This document shows positions 21,535 through 32,906 of a stretch of 64,000 nucleotides of DNA, piece by piece; positions within the stretch are counted from its first letter, which is position 1, and each line of letters starts with the position of its first letter. Below the pieces are notes generated by a model, which saw nothing but the letters and a program-made list of their open reading frames with translations, was not told where the DNA came from and made no database searches. A program made the translations under genes and the position numbers. The stretch is from Siphonodentalium dalli (Eukaryota; Mollusca; Scaphopoda; Gadilida; Siphonodentaliidae), in the NCBI GenBank assembly GCA_032622095.1, contig CP136061.1:6584734-6648733 (forward strand). The letters run 5' to 3'.

Positions 21535-21944
21535 CAAGGCTGCATAGTGTCTGTCATTTGCAGAATGAGGTCCCCAGAGGGTGAATTTTGTGACACTATC
21601 CTGCATAGCGGGGTATCATCACCAAAATCACCCTCTGGGGACCTCATTTTGCTTAGGCCTCATCTTCTCTGGAAAGTTTCTTTATTATAAAATTTCTATA
21701 GAAATTTCTTTTTTAGTTTAGTCTCTCTATATCCCAAAATTGGCAGATGACACATTGCACAATCAAGGTTCACAATGGGTGTACATCACAATATTCATCA
21801 TTTTGGAACTTCAATCTGAGTCTATATCTCCCATAGCAGATGAGGCCATGGAGAATGAGGTCCCCATAGGGTGAATGTGGTGATGCTAAATTCACCCTCT
21901 GGTGACCTCATTCTGCAAATGACAGACACACTAAACTCAGGCTT
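21535..21944. mobile_element. MITE family A, copy A9
   Basis: The left end is eroded (CAAGGCTGCATAGTGTCTG) and the right end reads CACACTAAACTCAGGCTT. It has the second internal-region subtype (TTCTTTTTTAGTTTAGTCTC and GGCAGATGACACATTG). The right hairpin has lost its inner half. Confidence 0.8.
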
Positions 21945-22456
21945 CATCAGGCGAAAAAATCTCAAGATGAAGGAGGGGGAAACAAATTTTAACGAGAGGC
22001 CGATCACGATCGGCAGATGTTTAACCCATCCGTTGGTGATAGTAAATTACTATGAATCGAATCATAAATTAGAGTTTTGATGTTGAATTATAGAGTATAA
22101 TGTTAAGTACTATTATAGACAAATGTACATAACACAAATTATGGGAATTTAGGGTGACTCGCATATATAACAGAATGCACTGGCACATGACTTGCAATGC
22201 TGCACCAGCGCAGCCTTGGATTAAATGTGAAACCCGGACAAGGAAATCTTGGTTAATAGAGTCCAATTTAAATTTACAATGATAATGTATCAAATTCTAC
22301 CAAGAACACAGCCATCAAGATAAACCATCTGACTGCTGACCCATTAATATCAATTATATACCAGAGCTGTCAAATAATCACTGGCATTGTTTATGCCATT
22401 CAAACCTTGGCATCTCTATGAAACCTATAACATTTCAGACCATCTATTGAGTGCTA
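21945..22456. other. Spacer with a C-core fragment
   Basis: GACTCGCATATATAACAGAA at about 22156 is half of a family C core palindrome, followed by TGCTGCACCAGCGCAGCC, also seen in diverged form near 28890. No gene. Confidence 0.55.
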
Positions 22457-22658
22457 TAGTAATGCCCTAATTAATCAACTTCTTAACCACAGCAGAATTA
22501 TTGGTAACTTTTCAGGATTTAGTCGGAAATATGGGTTGTTGCCATTCATCGGAAAGCTCTCGCCGATGAATGGCAACAAACCATATTTCCGACTAAATCC
22601 TGAAAAGTTACCCATAATTCTGCTGTGGTTAAGAAGTCGATTAATTAGAGCATTACTT
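22457..22658. mobile_element. MITE family B, copy B9
   Basis: Both arms are present. They share the variant TTAATYRACTTCTTAACC (inverse GGTTAAGAAGTCGATTAA on the right). The terminal bases are slightly eroded at both ends. Confidence 0.9.
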
Positions 22659-23517
22659 TAGCATATCATGTGTATTGTTTAAAAAGGAGATACTATGTAG
22701 CTTTCTTTATCTGCACATTGGCATAAGAGACATCAGAAAATGATATAGCCATATTAACAGCTAAGTAGCAAAGGCAGAATTGGTGAATTGGGTTTAATAT
22801 CGCTCCAAAAAAATTTACCAGTACATAACACAAGATTTTGAACTGATTTAAACCAAATTTTATGTGGTGACTCGGGGTACGCCTGGCGTAATAATGGTGT
22901 TAGTGTTTCAAATTTTGTTAACTTTAAAAAAAAAATTAATTTAGCAAGGAGTTAAATCTAAATTAAATTAAAAAATTTCTTTTTTTTATTTATTTTGAGC
23001 AAATTAAGCAAATTGAGCAAAGGAATTCAATCAAATTTTTTTTTTTGTGATCATTTTTCGAAAAAGGGCCATAACTAAGTTAAAAATAGTCGGAGCAAAC
23101 CCCCATATTCCAACTCGATTTGTCTTTCATATACAAAATATGATTCCGATCAGACAAAAAATGTTTGAGTTTGAGTTATTGCACCATGCGTAAAGTGTCT
23201 ATGGACAGACGGACTTGACTTGAACAAAACACAGGCAGATCTTGACATAGCGATTGGCAATTATTCAACAATAGGGGGTTGCCTGTCAAAAATGACATGC
23301 AGAAAAATAGTGTGAAGAATTAGTAAATTATTATCGCCCCTTCAAGTAAATTGAAATTATTATTAGTCATTAGTAAACAACATCTATTGCGTGACACTCT
23401 CCGGGTAAATTTACTTTATCTTTACATGCTAAATATAAGCTTGGCTCACACAAAGTGTGTTTCATGGATAATATCGCAGTCATACTGACATGGCTCAGGC
23501 ATGGAAACCCCTTAAAG
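22659..23517. other. Spacer containing an old dispersed repeat (22800-23240)
   Basis: The segment with AAAGGGCCATAACTAAG, a TTGAGTTATTGCACC word and a terminal GGACAGACGGACTTGAC resembles a repeat type I associate with mollusc genomes. It is diverged and its class is unclear. The remainder is unassigned. Confidence 0.5.
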
Positions 23518-23763
23518 CAATCCTCAGTTTAGTGTGTCTGTCATTTGCAGAATGAGGTCTCCAGAGGGTGAATTTTGTGACACTATCCACACCAGGCTAG
23601 CATCACCAAATTCACCATCTGGGGACCTCATTCTACTTTGGCCTCATCAGCTATGGGAGACATAAGACTCAGATTGAAGTTTCCACTATGCGGGGTAGCG
23701 TCACAAAATTCAACCTCTGGGGACCTCATTCTGCAAATGACAGGCACACTAAACTCAGGCTTG
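23518..23763. mobile_element. MITE family A, copy A10 (internally shortened, 246 bp)
   Basis: Left end CAATCCTCAGTTTAGTGTG; right end AAACTCAGGCTTG. It is flanked by the direct repeat CTTAAAG (23511-23517 and 23764-23770), 7 bp of the expected 8. Most of the internal region and half of the right hairpin are missing. Confidence 0.85.
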
Positions 23764-24660
23764 CTTAAAGTCCCACTTAATTTTCGAACCCCCAGATCAC
23801 ATATATAAAATATATGCCATATTATATACCATTTAAGCTCCAAAACATTGTATTATCAAATTTTTTGGTGTAATTAACTGTGGACATGTTGTCTTTGTTG
23901 AAATATCGACTTGTGTTCTGTGATAAAGTTTCATTATTAAAATTCTTAAATATAGAGTTATTCCTCTTCCATTGAAAATAATTTATTACTTTCAATTCTG
24001 TTGCATTCTGGGAGCCATATCGGGGGAAATCTTTCTATGATTTCAGCTATTTTCTATTTCTTTATTTTCTAATTTGGAAGGGAAGAAATTAATTTTTTAC
24101 ATTCCATGAATGCTGAACAATGTAATTCACTGACCTACTATCAAATAAGAAACCAACTCCCCTCCCCCCCAAATCAATCCGATCACAAAAACTCCTAAAT
24201 TCTACAAACAAGATTAAATCAAGGGGGCATGAAGCGATCAGGAAATACCAATAGATTCTCATGATATCTCACTCTTCCATCAACTGTATGCTGTAATTGA
24301 TGACTGGGCGTTACTGGACTGCTGTAATTGATGTCTGGGCATTGCTTGACTGATGTCCGTGCACTAACTATGAAGAGATTACATTACGATGAGTGCATTG
24401 CCTAAATATGTAGTTTTTATGAAATTGAATTATGATTAACTTCCAGAAGAGCAGCATAAATAGTACAATCTCCCTCGATATTGTGACGAGACATGCAATA
24501 TCCCAGTTAATATAAATTATTCATAAATATTCATCAAAACTTCAGTTTATTAGTTGATAAAAACTCAGAAACAGCGACTGGCTTGGATGACTTTTATAGT
24601 TTGCCAATATAACAGTATAGCATTTTGACATGAAAAACCCAATATATGTCTATTTGGTCA
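23764..24660. other. AT-rich spacer
   Basis: A short direct repeat GACTG(C/A)TGTAATTGATG(T/A)CTGGGC lies near 24290-24350. The segment 24065-24290 is partly repeated at 24900-25210 (CACAAAAACTCMTAAATTCT and CAGGAAATACCAATAGAT). No gene. Confidence 0.55.
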
Positions 24661-24855
24661 TTGACCCTTTGAGTGCCAGGTCGATCAACCCATATACCCT
24701 GTGCCAATGCATTCTCTCTTATATATGCGACGCCTAACAATTTTTTTTTTTTTTACAATTTTTTACAATTTTAATATATTTTATTATATTCTTTAACAGA
24801 CTTATTGTGTAGGTTTAGGGCCGATGAGATCGGCCCCTGGCACTCAAAGGGTTAA
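24661..24855. mobile_element. MITE family C, copy C5 (short, arms co-varied)
   Basis: Left end (TTGA)CCCTTTGAGTGCCAGG and right end CCTGGCACTCAAAGGG-TTAA. Both ends carry the same change relative to CCCTTTCAGTGCC in the other copies, so complementarity is kept. The core palindrome is reduced to one half. Confidence 0.85.
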
Positions 24856-25343
24856 ACAATGTAATTGTAAATGAAATTGAAATGGTAAATTTTCTATTTG
24901 TATGGCATTTTACCGTGCAAGGGAAGAAATGTTTTTCTTGCGTTGAAGGCTGAACAATGAAATTGCAGGGACTACAATCCCTCGACAGGGGAGGTGGATA
25001 TAGCTTAACCGGGTTGAGGGGCCTCATGCCCCCTATTAATCCTCCACAACAGGGTGGGGGAACTGTAGCCTCCCCTATGCTAACCCTGAATGTAATTCAT
25101 GATCACATAACACTCCCAATAAATCCGATCACAAAAACTCATAAATTCTACAAACTGTATTTAAAGCCAAGTGCATGTTGCGGTCAGGAAATACCAATAG
25201 ATATTCATGATATATGATGCTTTTCAATCAGATCATCGTAATTGTTGTCTGGTGGTTACTATGAAGATATTATGGCGATATAGCGAGTACGTCACCTAAA
25301 TATGTATTTATCTCGAGTTTATATGAATAGTATAATCCACATA
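24856..25343. other. Spacer, partial duplicate of 24065-24290
   Basis: It shares several 15-20-bp words in the same order with the region around 24100-24290. No coding evidence. Confidence 0.5.
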
Positions 25344-25552
25344 CAGTAATGCCTAAATAATCAACTCCTTAACGACAGCAGAATTATGGGTAACTTTTTA
25401 TGATTTATTCGGAAATATGGCTTGTTGCCATTCATTGGAAAGCTCTGTGAGAGCTTTCTGATGAATGGCAACAAACCATATTTCCGACTAAATCCTGAAA
25501 ATTACCCATAATTCTGCTGTGGTTAAGGAGTCGATTATTTAGGGCATTACTG
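25344..25552. mobile_element. MITE family B, copy B10
   Basis: Complete with TA flanks. The left arm has small deletions (ATGCCTAAATAATCAACTCC), and the hairpin centre is slightly shortened. Confidence 0.92.
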
Positions 25553-25562
25553 TAGATATTGT

Positions 25563-25958
25563 GACCTTGAAATAGTGTGTCTGTCAAATGCAGAATGAGG
25601 TCCCCAGAGCGTGAATTTAGTGATGCTATCCCTCACGGTAGGCTAGCTTCACCAAATTACCCTCTGGGAACCCCATTCTGCTTTAGTCCTCAACTGTTAC
25701 AGGAGACCTAGGATCAGATTGAAATTCCCCAGTTCAAGTTGGTGATGTTCACCCATTATAGTCACCTCGATTAAGCATTTTATCTTCTGCAAATTAGGGG
25801 ATATAGAAACTGAACACAAGGGAAAAAGTTTCTAAAACAATATTAATTTGAGAATAGATTCACCCAGAAAATGGGCCCTAAGCAGAATGAGACCGAGAGG
25901 GTAAATTTAGCGATGTTAACCCGCTGTGCAGGTCTGCGCTGGCGAGAAAGTATTTTTT
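25563..25958. mobile_element. MITE family A, copy A11 (right end missing)
   Basis: The left terminus is shortened (CCTTGAAATAGTGTGTCTG), the left hairpin and long internal region are typical, and the right hairpin stops at its tip (GTTAACCCGCTGTGCAGG). Confidence 0.8.
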
Positions 25959-26091
25959 GCTACATTAGCTGGGTTCTGCCCTTGAAATTGGCAATTTTCA
26001 TTTACGGCATTTCTTTAGAACTGCATAAATTCTATATTGGATTTTAAGACCTTTTCTATAGCATTGACTTCTACTGTAGCTATACAATATA

Positions 26092-26301
26092 CAGTAATGC
26101 TCTAAGTAAGCGACTTCTTAACCACAGCAGAATTATGGGTAACTTTTCAGGAATTAGTCGGAAATATGGCTTGATGCCATTCATCGGAAAGCTCGGGGAG
26201 AGCTTTCCGATGAATGGCAACAAGCCATATTCCGACTAAATCCTGAAAATTTACCCATAATTCTGCTGTGGTTAAGAAGTCGCTTACTTAGAGCATTACT
26301 G
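26092..26301. mobile_element. MITE family B, copy B11 (private arm variants)
   Basis: The left arm is CTCTAAGTAAGCGACTTC and the right arm is the inverse GAAGTCGCTTACTTAGAG. The AAGCGA/TCGCTT pair is seen in no other copy in the window. TA flanks are intact. Confidence 0.95.
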
Positions 26302-26311
26302 TAGATACATC

Positions 26312-26696
26312 CAAGTCTGAGTTCAGTGTGCCTGTCATTTGCAGAATGAGGTCCCCAGAGGGAATTAAGCAATGCTATCCCACATTCTACTTAGGCCTCA
26401 TCTTCTCTGGAAAGATTCTTTATTATCAAATTTCTATAGAAACTTCTCACATACATTCTATTTCTTTTTTTTAGTTTCTCTATATCCCCAAATTGGCAGA
26501 TGACACATTGCATAAGCGAGGTTCCCAACGGGTGTACATCACAATATTCACCATTTGGGAACTTCAATCTGAGTCTTTGTCTCCCATAGCAGTTGATGCC
26601 AAAGCAGAATGAGGACCCCAGAGGGTGAATTTATTGATGCTAGCCCGCTATGGGGAACTCATTCTACAAATGACAGGCACACTAAACTCAGGCTTG
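26312..26696. mobile_element. MITE family A, copy A12
   Basis: Ends CAAGTCTGAGTTCAGTGTG and ACTAAACTCAGGCTTG. Both hairpins are partly deleted. It has the second internal subtype (AGTTTCTCTATATCCCCAAA). It begins 10 bp after B11. Confidence 0.85.
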
Positions 26697-26752
26697 CATT
26701 TTTTTTACATTATGGAATACGGCCCTACATTAGAGAAGATGATAGTTAACTA

Positions 26753-26912
26753 CAGTATAATGCCCTAAGTAATCGACTCCTTAAACACAGCAGATTATAG
26801 GTAACTTTTCAGGATTTAGTCAGAAATATGGCTTGTTTCCGACTAAATCCTGAAAAGTTACCCATAATTCTGCTGTGTTTAAGGAGTCGATTACTTAGGG
26901 CATTAATAACTG
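26753..26912. mobile_element. MITE family B, copy B12 (short, private arm variants)
   Basis: The left arm has CTTAAACACAGCAG and the right arm CTGCTGTGTTTAAG, where other copies have TTAACCACAG. The hairpin tip is missing, so the arms meet at GGCTTGTTTCCGAC. Both termini carry small insertions. Confidence 0.9.
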
Positions 26913-27628
26913 TAGCTGAAACTGTCATATGTATCAGATTTCTATATACATGTATCTTTAAAAAGTTCTGGGGAGCATAAATATATATTGTAATGGACTC
27001 AGGGCTATACTCCCCTATAACTGTTGATTATGCATCGGTTCTGAACAGAACGATGGGAACTCATGGTAATAGATACAGGAAGCTGAAGGATGTAGAATGA
27101 GGAAGTCAAGATGATATCTGATACTCCCCCGTCAACCATCAGTCCGACTTTATGCCCCGTCAACACGGATCTGAAACTCCCCCGTCAACCATCAGTCCGA
27201 CTTTATGCCCGGTCATCACGGCATGAGATTATGACAATTTTGTCATTGGAATGGATAGCACTTTATCATGGAATGAAATCACAATTAGTGCCTGTGGAGC
27301 ACGATTCACAGAATTAATGATTATTGGATAGACAGGCTGTTAATCTATTTGGATGCCGAATCATGACGGACATCCCGTTGTTCATCCGGATGGATTTCAT
27401 ATATTGGCGGAGATGCTTTTTATGTCCCATTAGTTCCATCTATTTTTTATGGTTAAAGTGACTTCTGCCCAACAACAAGTTTTGTTGGTCTATAAAACCA
27501 GCTTGAGAAATTTCACAATCACGCTTTAAACAAATGATTATCGGGTATTCATACTGTTAATCTAGTTAGATGCCATGACATGACAGACCTCCCACTGTTC
27601 AATGGATTTCATATATTGACGGAGATTG
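26913..27628. other. Spacer with a 56-bp tandem duplication
   Basis: CCCGTCAACCATCAGTCCGA and its continuation is present twice at 27125-27215. A diverged 190-bp direct repeat (around GGATTTCATATATTG and TCTAKTTRGATGCC) links 27340-27420, 27540-27630 and 29440-29540. No gene. Confidence 0.55.
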
Positions 27629-27836
27629 TTAACCCTTCCATGACTGGAGTTACCTCCCTTATTAACCCTTCCATGACTGGAGTTACCTCCCTTATTAACC
27701 CTTCCATGACTGGAGTTACCTCCCTTATTAACCCTTCCATGACTGGAGTTACCTCCCTTATTAACCCTTCCATGACTGGAGTTACCTCCCTTATTAACCC
27801 TTCCATGACTGGAGTTACCTCCCTTATGCCCCGGTT
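27629..27836. repeat. 33-bp minisatellite, 6 copies (interrupted by E1)
   Basis: The unit starts TTAACCCTTCCATGACTGG and is nearly identical in all copies. The first half equals the outer end of the C-type element at 28679. About three more units follow E1 at 28610-28700. Since 33 is divisible by three, frames on both strands stay open; they are not genes. Confidence 0.97.
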
Positions 27837-28609
27837 CCATATTCCCGATTTTCTGTCCCGAATTAGTATATTCGGCACCAATTCGGGACCAGACCAAATC
27901 GGCAGCATTCGAGAGAATTCTGGACGAGTTTTATTCCAAAAGCCGCCGAACTGATGACAGAATTTAATCGTCCCGAACATTGCCGAGTATTCCAGAATGA
28001 TTCCGAATTTCTTCCCGAATGATAAAGAATTATCCCGAACTGATACCGAAATTTCGCGCGAGTAGCTGCCGAATTACCCAGATTACTACCGACTTGTTGC
28101 CGAATACCCCGAATCAATGCCGAACTGGTACCGAATTGATGCCGAATAAATACCGAATTGGTATTCAATTGCTGCCGAACGTCCCGAATCGATGCCGAAA
28201 TTTGCAGATACACCGGATCTCAGTATAAAAGCAGCCACACATGGCGAATTCGGGAATAAGCTACCGAATACTGCCGACCACTCCAGAATATCCACCCGAA
28301 TATTGCCGAATACTGCCGACTACTCCCGAATAGGTGCCGAATTGCTCCCGAATTTCTCCCGATGATTGACAAATCGGGAGCGATTCGGCTTGGTTCCCGA
28401 TAGTTTTGAACATTTCAAAACTGTCGGGAGCGGGCCCAGAATGGTCCCGAATCGACCCCGATAGCACCGATATCCCCGATCATGTTCGGGGGTAAAAATT
28501 CACTGTACCGACTCGTCCCGAACTTACTCCACGATTTTTGCAAAATTATGATTCGGGAGTCATTCGGGAACAATTCGGGGTGGAAAATCGGGGATATGGA
28601 ACCGGGGCT
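27837..28609. mobile_element. 773-bp TTA-flanked element E1 (PIF/Harbinger-like, non-autonomous)
   Basis: Inverted ends (T/A)GCCCCGGTTCCATATYC are flanked by TTA (27834-27836 and 28610-28612). Neighbouring 33-bp units show the uninterrupted site CTCCCTTATTAAC, so the 3-bp duplication is real. A TTA or TAA duplication is typical of PIF/Harbinger. Almost the entire interior is reiterated CCGAATT/AATTCGG words at irregular 10-20-bp spacing. No transposase frame is present. The nearest relative is E2 at 54248, inverted. Confidence 0.88.
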
Positions 28610-28678
28610 TTATTAACACTGCCATGACTGGAGTTACCTCCCTTATTAACCCTTCCATGACTGGAGTTACCTCCCTTA

Positions 28679-28945
28679 TTAACCCTTCCATGACTGGAGC
28701 TTCCTGAAATTTTGTAAAAACCCTGTGCCAATGCATTCTCTTATATATGCGAGTCTCCCACAGGGATCCTTACATTGACCTAACAATATTTACCTTGCCC
28801 TTGTAAGCCATGGCAGTGCATCCTCTTATATATGCGAGGCTCTCTATGGGAGACTAGGAGAATGTACTGGCACATAATTTTTAATGCTGCACCAACACAG
28901 CTCCTGTCACAAAAGGGTTAAACGCTCCTGTCACGAAAGGGTTAA
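28679..28945. mobile_element. C-type element C6 with TTAA ends (CCCTTCCATGACTGGAG end)
   Basis: TTAA-CCCTTCCATGACTGGAGC on the left; on the right a doubled end GCTCCTGTCACGAAAGGG-TTAA (28918-28921 and 28942-28945). The interior has diverged halves of the C core palindrome (CCAATGCATTCTCTTATATA). The outer ends differ from C2/C3 while the core is shared. Confidence 0.75.
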
Positions 28946-29026
28946 ACTTTACTATGCTGGACCGTGTTTTGTTTGTCTATAAAACCAACTTGAGATATCA
29001 TATCGGGTGTGACCATCTAGGTTTTA
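28946..29026. other. Short spacer
   Basis: Nothing recognised. Confidence 0.4.
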
Positions 29027-29354
29027 ACACCAATTTTTAAGTCTGGTTTACGAACACCTCCTACAACTTTTTTTCCATTTTCATTTCCATTTCTCCCAAT
29101 TTTTTTTTACACGCGTACTGATTTTCATGTGCTGTCACATCCGGTTCTGCTTATGATCATTTACAGATCCATATTTTCATGTATTTCATGACAAGAAATG
29201 TCTTGTTTGGTTCAGAATTTCATTAAAAAACATTTTTTCACGATTTACTTGATATAAATTGGGGGTGACAATTTTTTTAATTTTTATTTTTTTCCCTCCT
29301 GCATCTACTTTTTTTCTCCCCACATGTTCGTAAACCAGACTTAAAAATTGGTGT
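29027..29354. mobile_element. Unclassified 328-bp element with 30-bp inverted ends
   Basis: The left end ACACCAATTTTTAAGTCTGG and onward is matched inversely by the right end CCAGACTTAAAAATTGGTGT. The inverted identity runs about 30 bp. The interior is T-rich with no coding frame. I cannot define the target duplication. Confidence 0.75.
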
Positions 29355-29756
29355 CGCCTTACATAGAGTTAACACTTTCACTGGCGACTATGAGTTATCT
29401 AGCGCATACCTTTTGCATATAATTGAATGGGCATCGGCATCATGTTAATCTAGTTGGATACCACGACATGACGTTCCTCCTACTGTTTGTTTGGATGGAT
29501 TTCTGACGGAGATGCTTTTTACACCCCATTAGTTCCATCAGGGCAGAAACCAGCTTATATGGTTTTAATGGAGAGAAGCCATTTCTCCTTAGACCGGTAC
29601 ATAGACCCGGTCACAGGGACCAACCTGCAGGGTGACTAGAGAGACATCTCTATAGAATGTGCCACTTCTCCCTATTTTTATCCCAGAGAGGAGAAGTGAC
29701 CTCTCTCTCATATACCGATATGCATATATGTCCCAACAGCATATTTAAAGTATATA
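29355..29756. other. Spacer, no feature seen
   Basis: Only a weak direct repeat with 27400 and 27560 (see there). Confidence 0.5.
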
Positions 29757-29860
29757 CAGTAATGCTCTAAATAATCGACTCCTTAACCACAGCAGAATTA
29801 TCGGTAATTTTTCAGGATTTAGTCGGAAATATATATGGCTTGTTGCCATTCATCGGAATA
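29757..29860. mobile_element. MITE family B, solo left arm B13
   Basis: The left arm with TA flank ends at CATTCATCGG, a few bases short of the palindrome centre, and runs straight into an ATGG-rich minisatellite. Confidence 0.85.
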
Positions 29861-30018
29861 TTGAATGGTATTATAATGGTATTATAATGGTATTATAATG
29901 GCATATAATGGTATATTAATGGTATTATAATGGTATATTAATGGTATTATAATGGTATTATAATGGTATTATAATGGCATATAATGGTATATTAATGGTA
30001 TTATAATGGTATTATAAA
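29861..30018. repeat. Minisatellite of TAATGGTATTA units
   Basis: About 14 units of 11-12 bp, some grouped into a longer period. It directly follows the broken end of B13. Confidence 0.95.
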
Positions 30019-30094
30019 TGGGTCCTTGTATTGCATATAATAATTATTGGAACACAGAAAGGTCATGTTAGAGAGTACTTCAGCCTTTGTGACT

Positions 30095-30157
30095 TCTCTA
30101 AATTCACCCTCTGGGGACCTCATTCTGCAAAGGACAGGCACACTAAACTCAGGCTTG
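30095..30157. mobile_element. MITE family A fragment A13 (right end only)
   Basis: The last arm of a right hairpin (CTAAATTCACCCTCTGGGG) and terminus (CACTAAACTCAGGCTTG). Confidence 0.75.
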
Positions 30158-30459
30158 CTCAAAATGGGGAAAAGATACGTATGATACCTTTTTTGGGACA
30201 GCACCCCCCCCCCCACCCCTTGACCCAAATTCTTTTCCATTTTAGCAAGTTTTTCCAACCAGTTTTCGTCACACAGACAACTATAAACATGAACTCAAAC
30301 ATTTTCGTGATAATATTAGAATTTTCGCCACATACTGTCTGTCTCCTATCAACTGCCAATTTTGGTTGGTGTATGTGATTAGCTGAGTAATCTGAAGGCA
30401 GTTTGGATGTTAAAATTACATTAGCTCTAAGTTTTAAGGCCAGAAATAGTTGGAAAGTA
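30158..30459. other. Spacer
   Basis: Contains a 12-nt C run at about 30205. The overlapping short frames have no motif. Confidence 0.5.
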
Positions 30460-30671
30460 CACTAATGCCCTAAATAATCGACTCCTTAACCACAGAAGAA
30501 TTATGGGTAATATTTCAGGATTTAGTCAGAAATATGGCTAGTTTCATTCATCGGAAAGGTCTCACTAAGAGCTTTCCGATGAATGGAAACAAGCCATATT
30601 TCCGACTAAATCCTGAAAAATTACCCATAATTCTGCTGTGGTTAAGGAGTCGATTATTTAGGGCATTACTG
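30460..30671. mobile_element. MITE family B, copy B14
   Basis: Complete with TA flanks. The left terminus is CACTAATGCCC (one change). Both arms share the loss of GTTGC before CATTCATCGG or its inverse (TTTCATTCATCGG and CCGATGAATGGAAAC). Confidence 0.9.
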
Positions 30672-30836
30672 TATGTAGGATAAGAACTGTGGAAAAAAAT
30701 TGAGGCAATTTATGTGGGCAGTAGCCTCTATACGGGCGCCTGTGGCGCATAAGATACTATGGGTGGCGGGGCGGGATGGGGTGGTATCTTATACTTATTA
30801 TTTATGTGGGCAATAGCCTCTATAGCAATTAATGAC

Positions 30837-32710
30837 TGGTATATAACCCAGACCACATGAGAGCTGCACCTCATTTGACCCCCTCCCACCCCCCTCCCCC
30901 AGACACACACTGGTATATAACCCAGACCACATGAGAGCTGCACCTCATTTGACCCCCTCCCACCCCCTCCCCCTGACACACACTGGTATATAACCCAGAC
31001 CACATGAGAGCTGCACCTCATTTGACCCCCTCCCACCCCCCTCCCCCAGACACACACTGGTATATAACCCAGACCACATGAGAGCTGTACCTCATTCCAC
31101 CCCCTCCCCCAGACACACACTGGTATATAACCCAGACCACATGAGAGCTGCACCTCATTTGACCCCCTCCCACCCCCTCCCCCAGACACACACTGGTATA
31201 TAACCCAGGCCACATGAGAGCTGCACCTCATTTGACCCCCTCCCACCCCCTCCCCCAGACACACACTGGTATATAACCCAGGCCACATGAGAGCTGCACC
31301 TCATTTGACCCCCTCCCACCCCCCTCCCCCTGACACACACTGGTATATAACCCAGACCACATGAGAGCTGCACCTCATTTGACCCCCTCCCACCCCCTCC
31401 CCCTGACACACACTGGTATATAACCCAGGCCACATGAGAGCTGCACCTCATTTGACCCCCTCCCACCCCCCTTCCCATGACACACACTGGTATATAACCC
31501 AGGCCACATGAGAGCTGCACCTCATTTGACCCCCCTCCCACCCCCTTCCCATGACACACACTGGTATATAACCCAGGCCACATGAGAGCTGCACCTCATT
31601 TGACCCCCTCCCACCCCCTCCCCCTGACACACACTGGTATATAACCCAGACCACATGAGAGCTGCACCTCATTTGACCCCCTCCCACCCCCTTCCCATGA
31701 CACACACTGGTATATAACCCAGGCCACATGAGAGCTGCACCTCATTTGACCCCCTCCCACCCCCTCCCCCTGACACACACTGGTATATAACCCAGACCAC
31801 ATGAGAGCTGCACCTCATTTGACCCCCTCCCACCCCCTCCCCCAGACACACACTGGTATATAACCCAGACCACATGAGAGCTGCACCTCATTTGACCCCC
31901 TCCCACCCCCTCCCCCAGACACACACTGGTATATAACCCAGACCACATGAGAGCTGCACCTCATTTGACCCCCTCCCACCCCCTTCCCATGACACACACT
32001 GGTATATAACCCAGGCCACATGAGAGCTGCACCTCATTTGACCCCCCTCCCACCCCCCTCCCCCTGACACACACTGGTATATAACCCAGACCACATGAGA
32101 GCTGCACCTCATTTGACCCCCCTCCCCACCCCCCTCCCCCAGACACACACTGGTATATAACCCAGACCACATGAGAGCTGCACCTCATTTGACCCCCTCC
32201 CACCCCCTCCCCCAGACACACACTGGTATATAACCCAGGCCACATGAGAGCTGCACCTCATTTGACCCCCTCCCACCCCCTCCCCAGACACACACTGGTA
32301 TATAACCCACACCACATGAGAGCTGCACCTCATTTGACCCCCCCCCCCTCCCACCCCCCTCCCCCTGACACACACTGGTATATAACCCAGACCACATGAG
32401 AGCTCCACCTCATTTGACCCCCTCCCACCCCCTTCCCATGACACACACTGGTATATAACCCAGACCACATGAGAGCTGCACCTCATTTGACCCCCTCCCA
32501 CCCCCTCCCCCAGACACACACTGGTATATAACCCAGACCACATGAGAGCTGCACCTCATTTGAACCCCCTCCCACCCCCTCCCCCTGACACACACTGGTA
32601 TATAACCCAGACCACATGAGAGCTGCACCTCATTTGACCCCCTCCCACCCCCTCCCCCAGACACACACTGGTATATAACCCAGGCCACATGAGAGCTGCA
32701 CCTCATTTGA
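30837..32710. repeat. 73-bp minisatellite, about 26 copies
   Basis: The unit contains TGGTATATAACCCAGRCCAC then GAGAGCTGCACCTCATTTGA and a C-rich half (CCCCTCCCACCCCC). Units differ mainly in C-run length and at a few positions (AGACC/AGGCC, CAGACAC/CTGACAC/CATGACAC). The array stops at a sequence (GGCCACATGAAGGACATGAT) whose reverse complement is in the centre of B6. Confidence 0.98.
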
Positions 32711-32906
32711 TTACTTATGATAATTGGCCACATGAAGGACATGATACCCAGGTAACATTACTGCTATTAATTCTATTGATGATGCATGTGCTATGCAGAA
32801 TGAACACACTTCAGACATAATAGGGTAGATCATGTCTTGGTGTAGATCTCATGATTAAGTAGATGATAGTATGGTGTAAATGGCATCAATCTAAGATGTT
32901 TCGTAT
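32711..32906. repeat. Unique linker between arrays; homologue of the B6 interior
   Basis: GTAACATTACTGCTATTAAT through GATGTTTCGTATTAACCTGG is the reverse complement of 15455-15850. In B6 a different part of this sequence (around ATGCAGAATGAACACACTTC) has been amplified into the 51-bp repeat. Confidence 0.85.

Noticed and set aside
27562-28213. Overlapping frames on both strands through the 33-bp array and E1
   Set aside because: The array is divisible by three, and the E1 interior of CCGAATT words happens to lack stops. The frames end at the element edges.
30728-32742. Series of overlapping frames with CVSGGGGGRGSNEVQLSCG-type repeats
   Set aside because: They follow the 73-bp minisatellite exactly, change frame with C-run length and have no start or end of their own.
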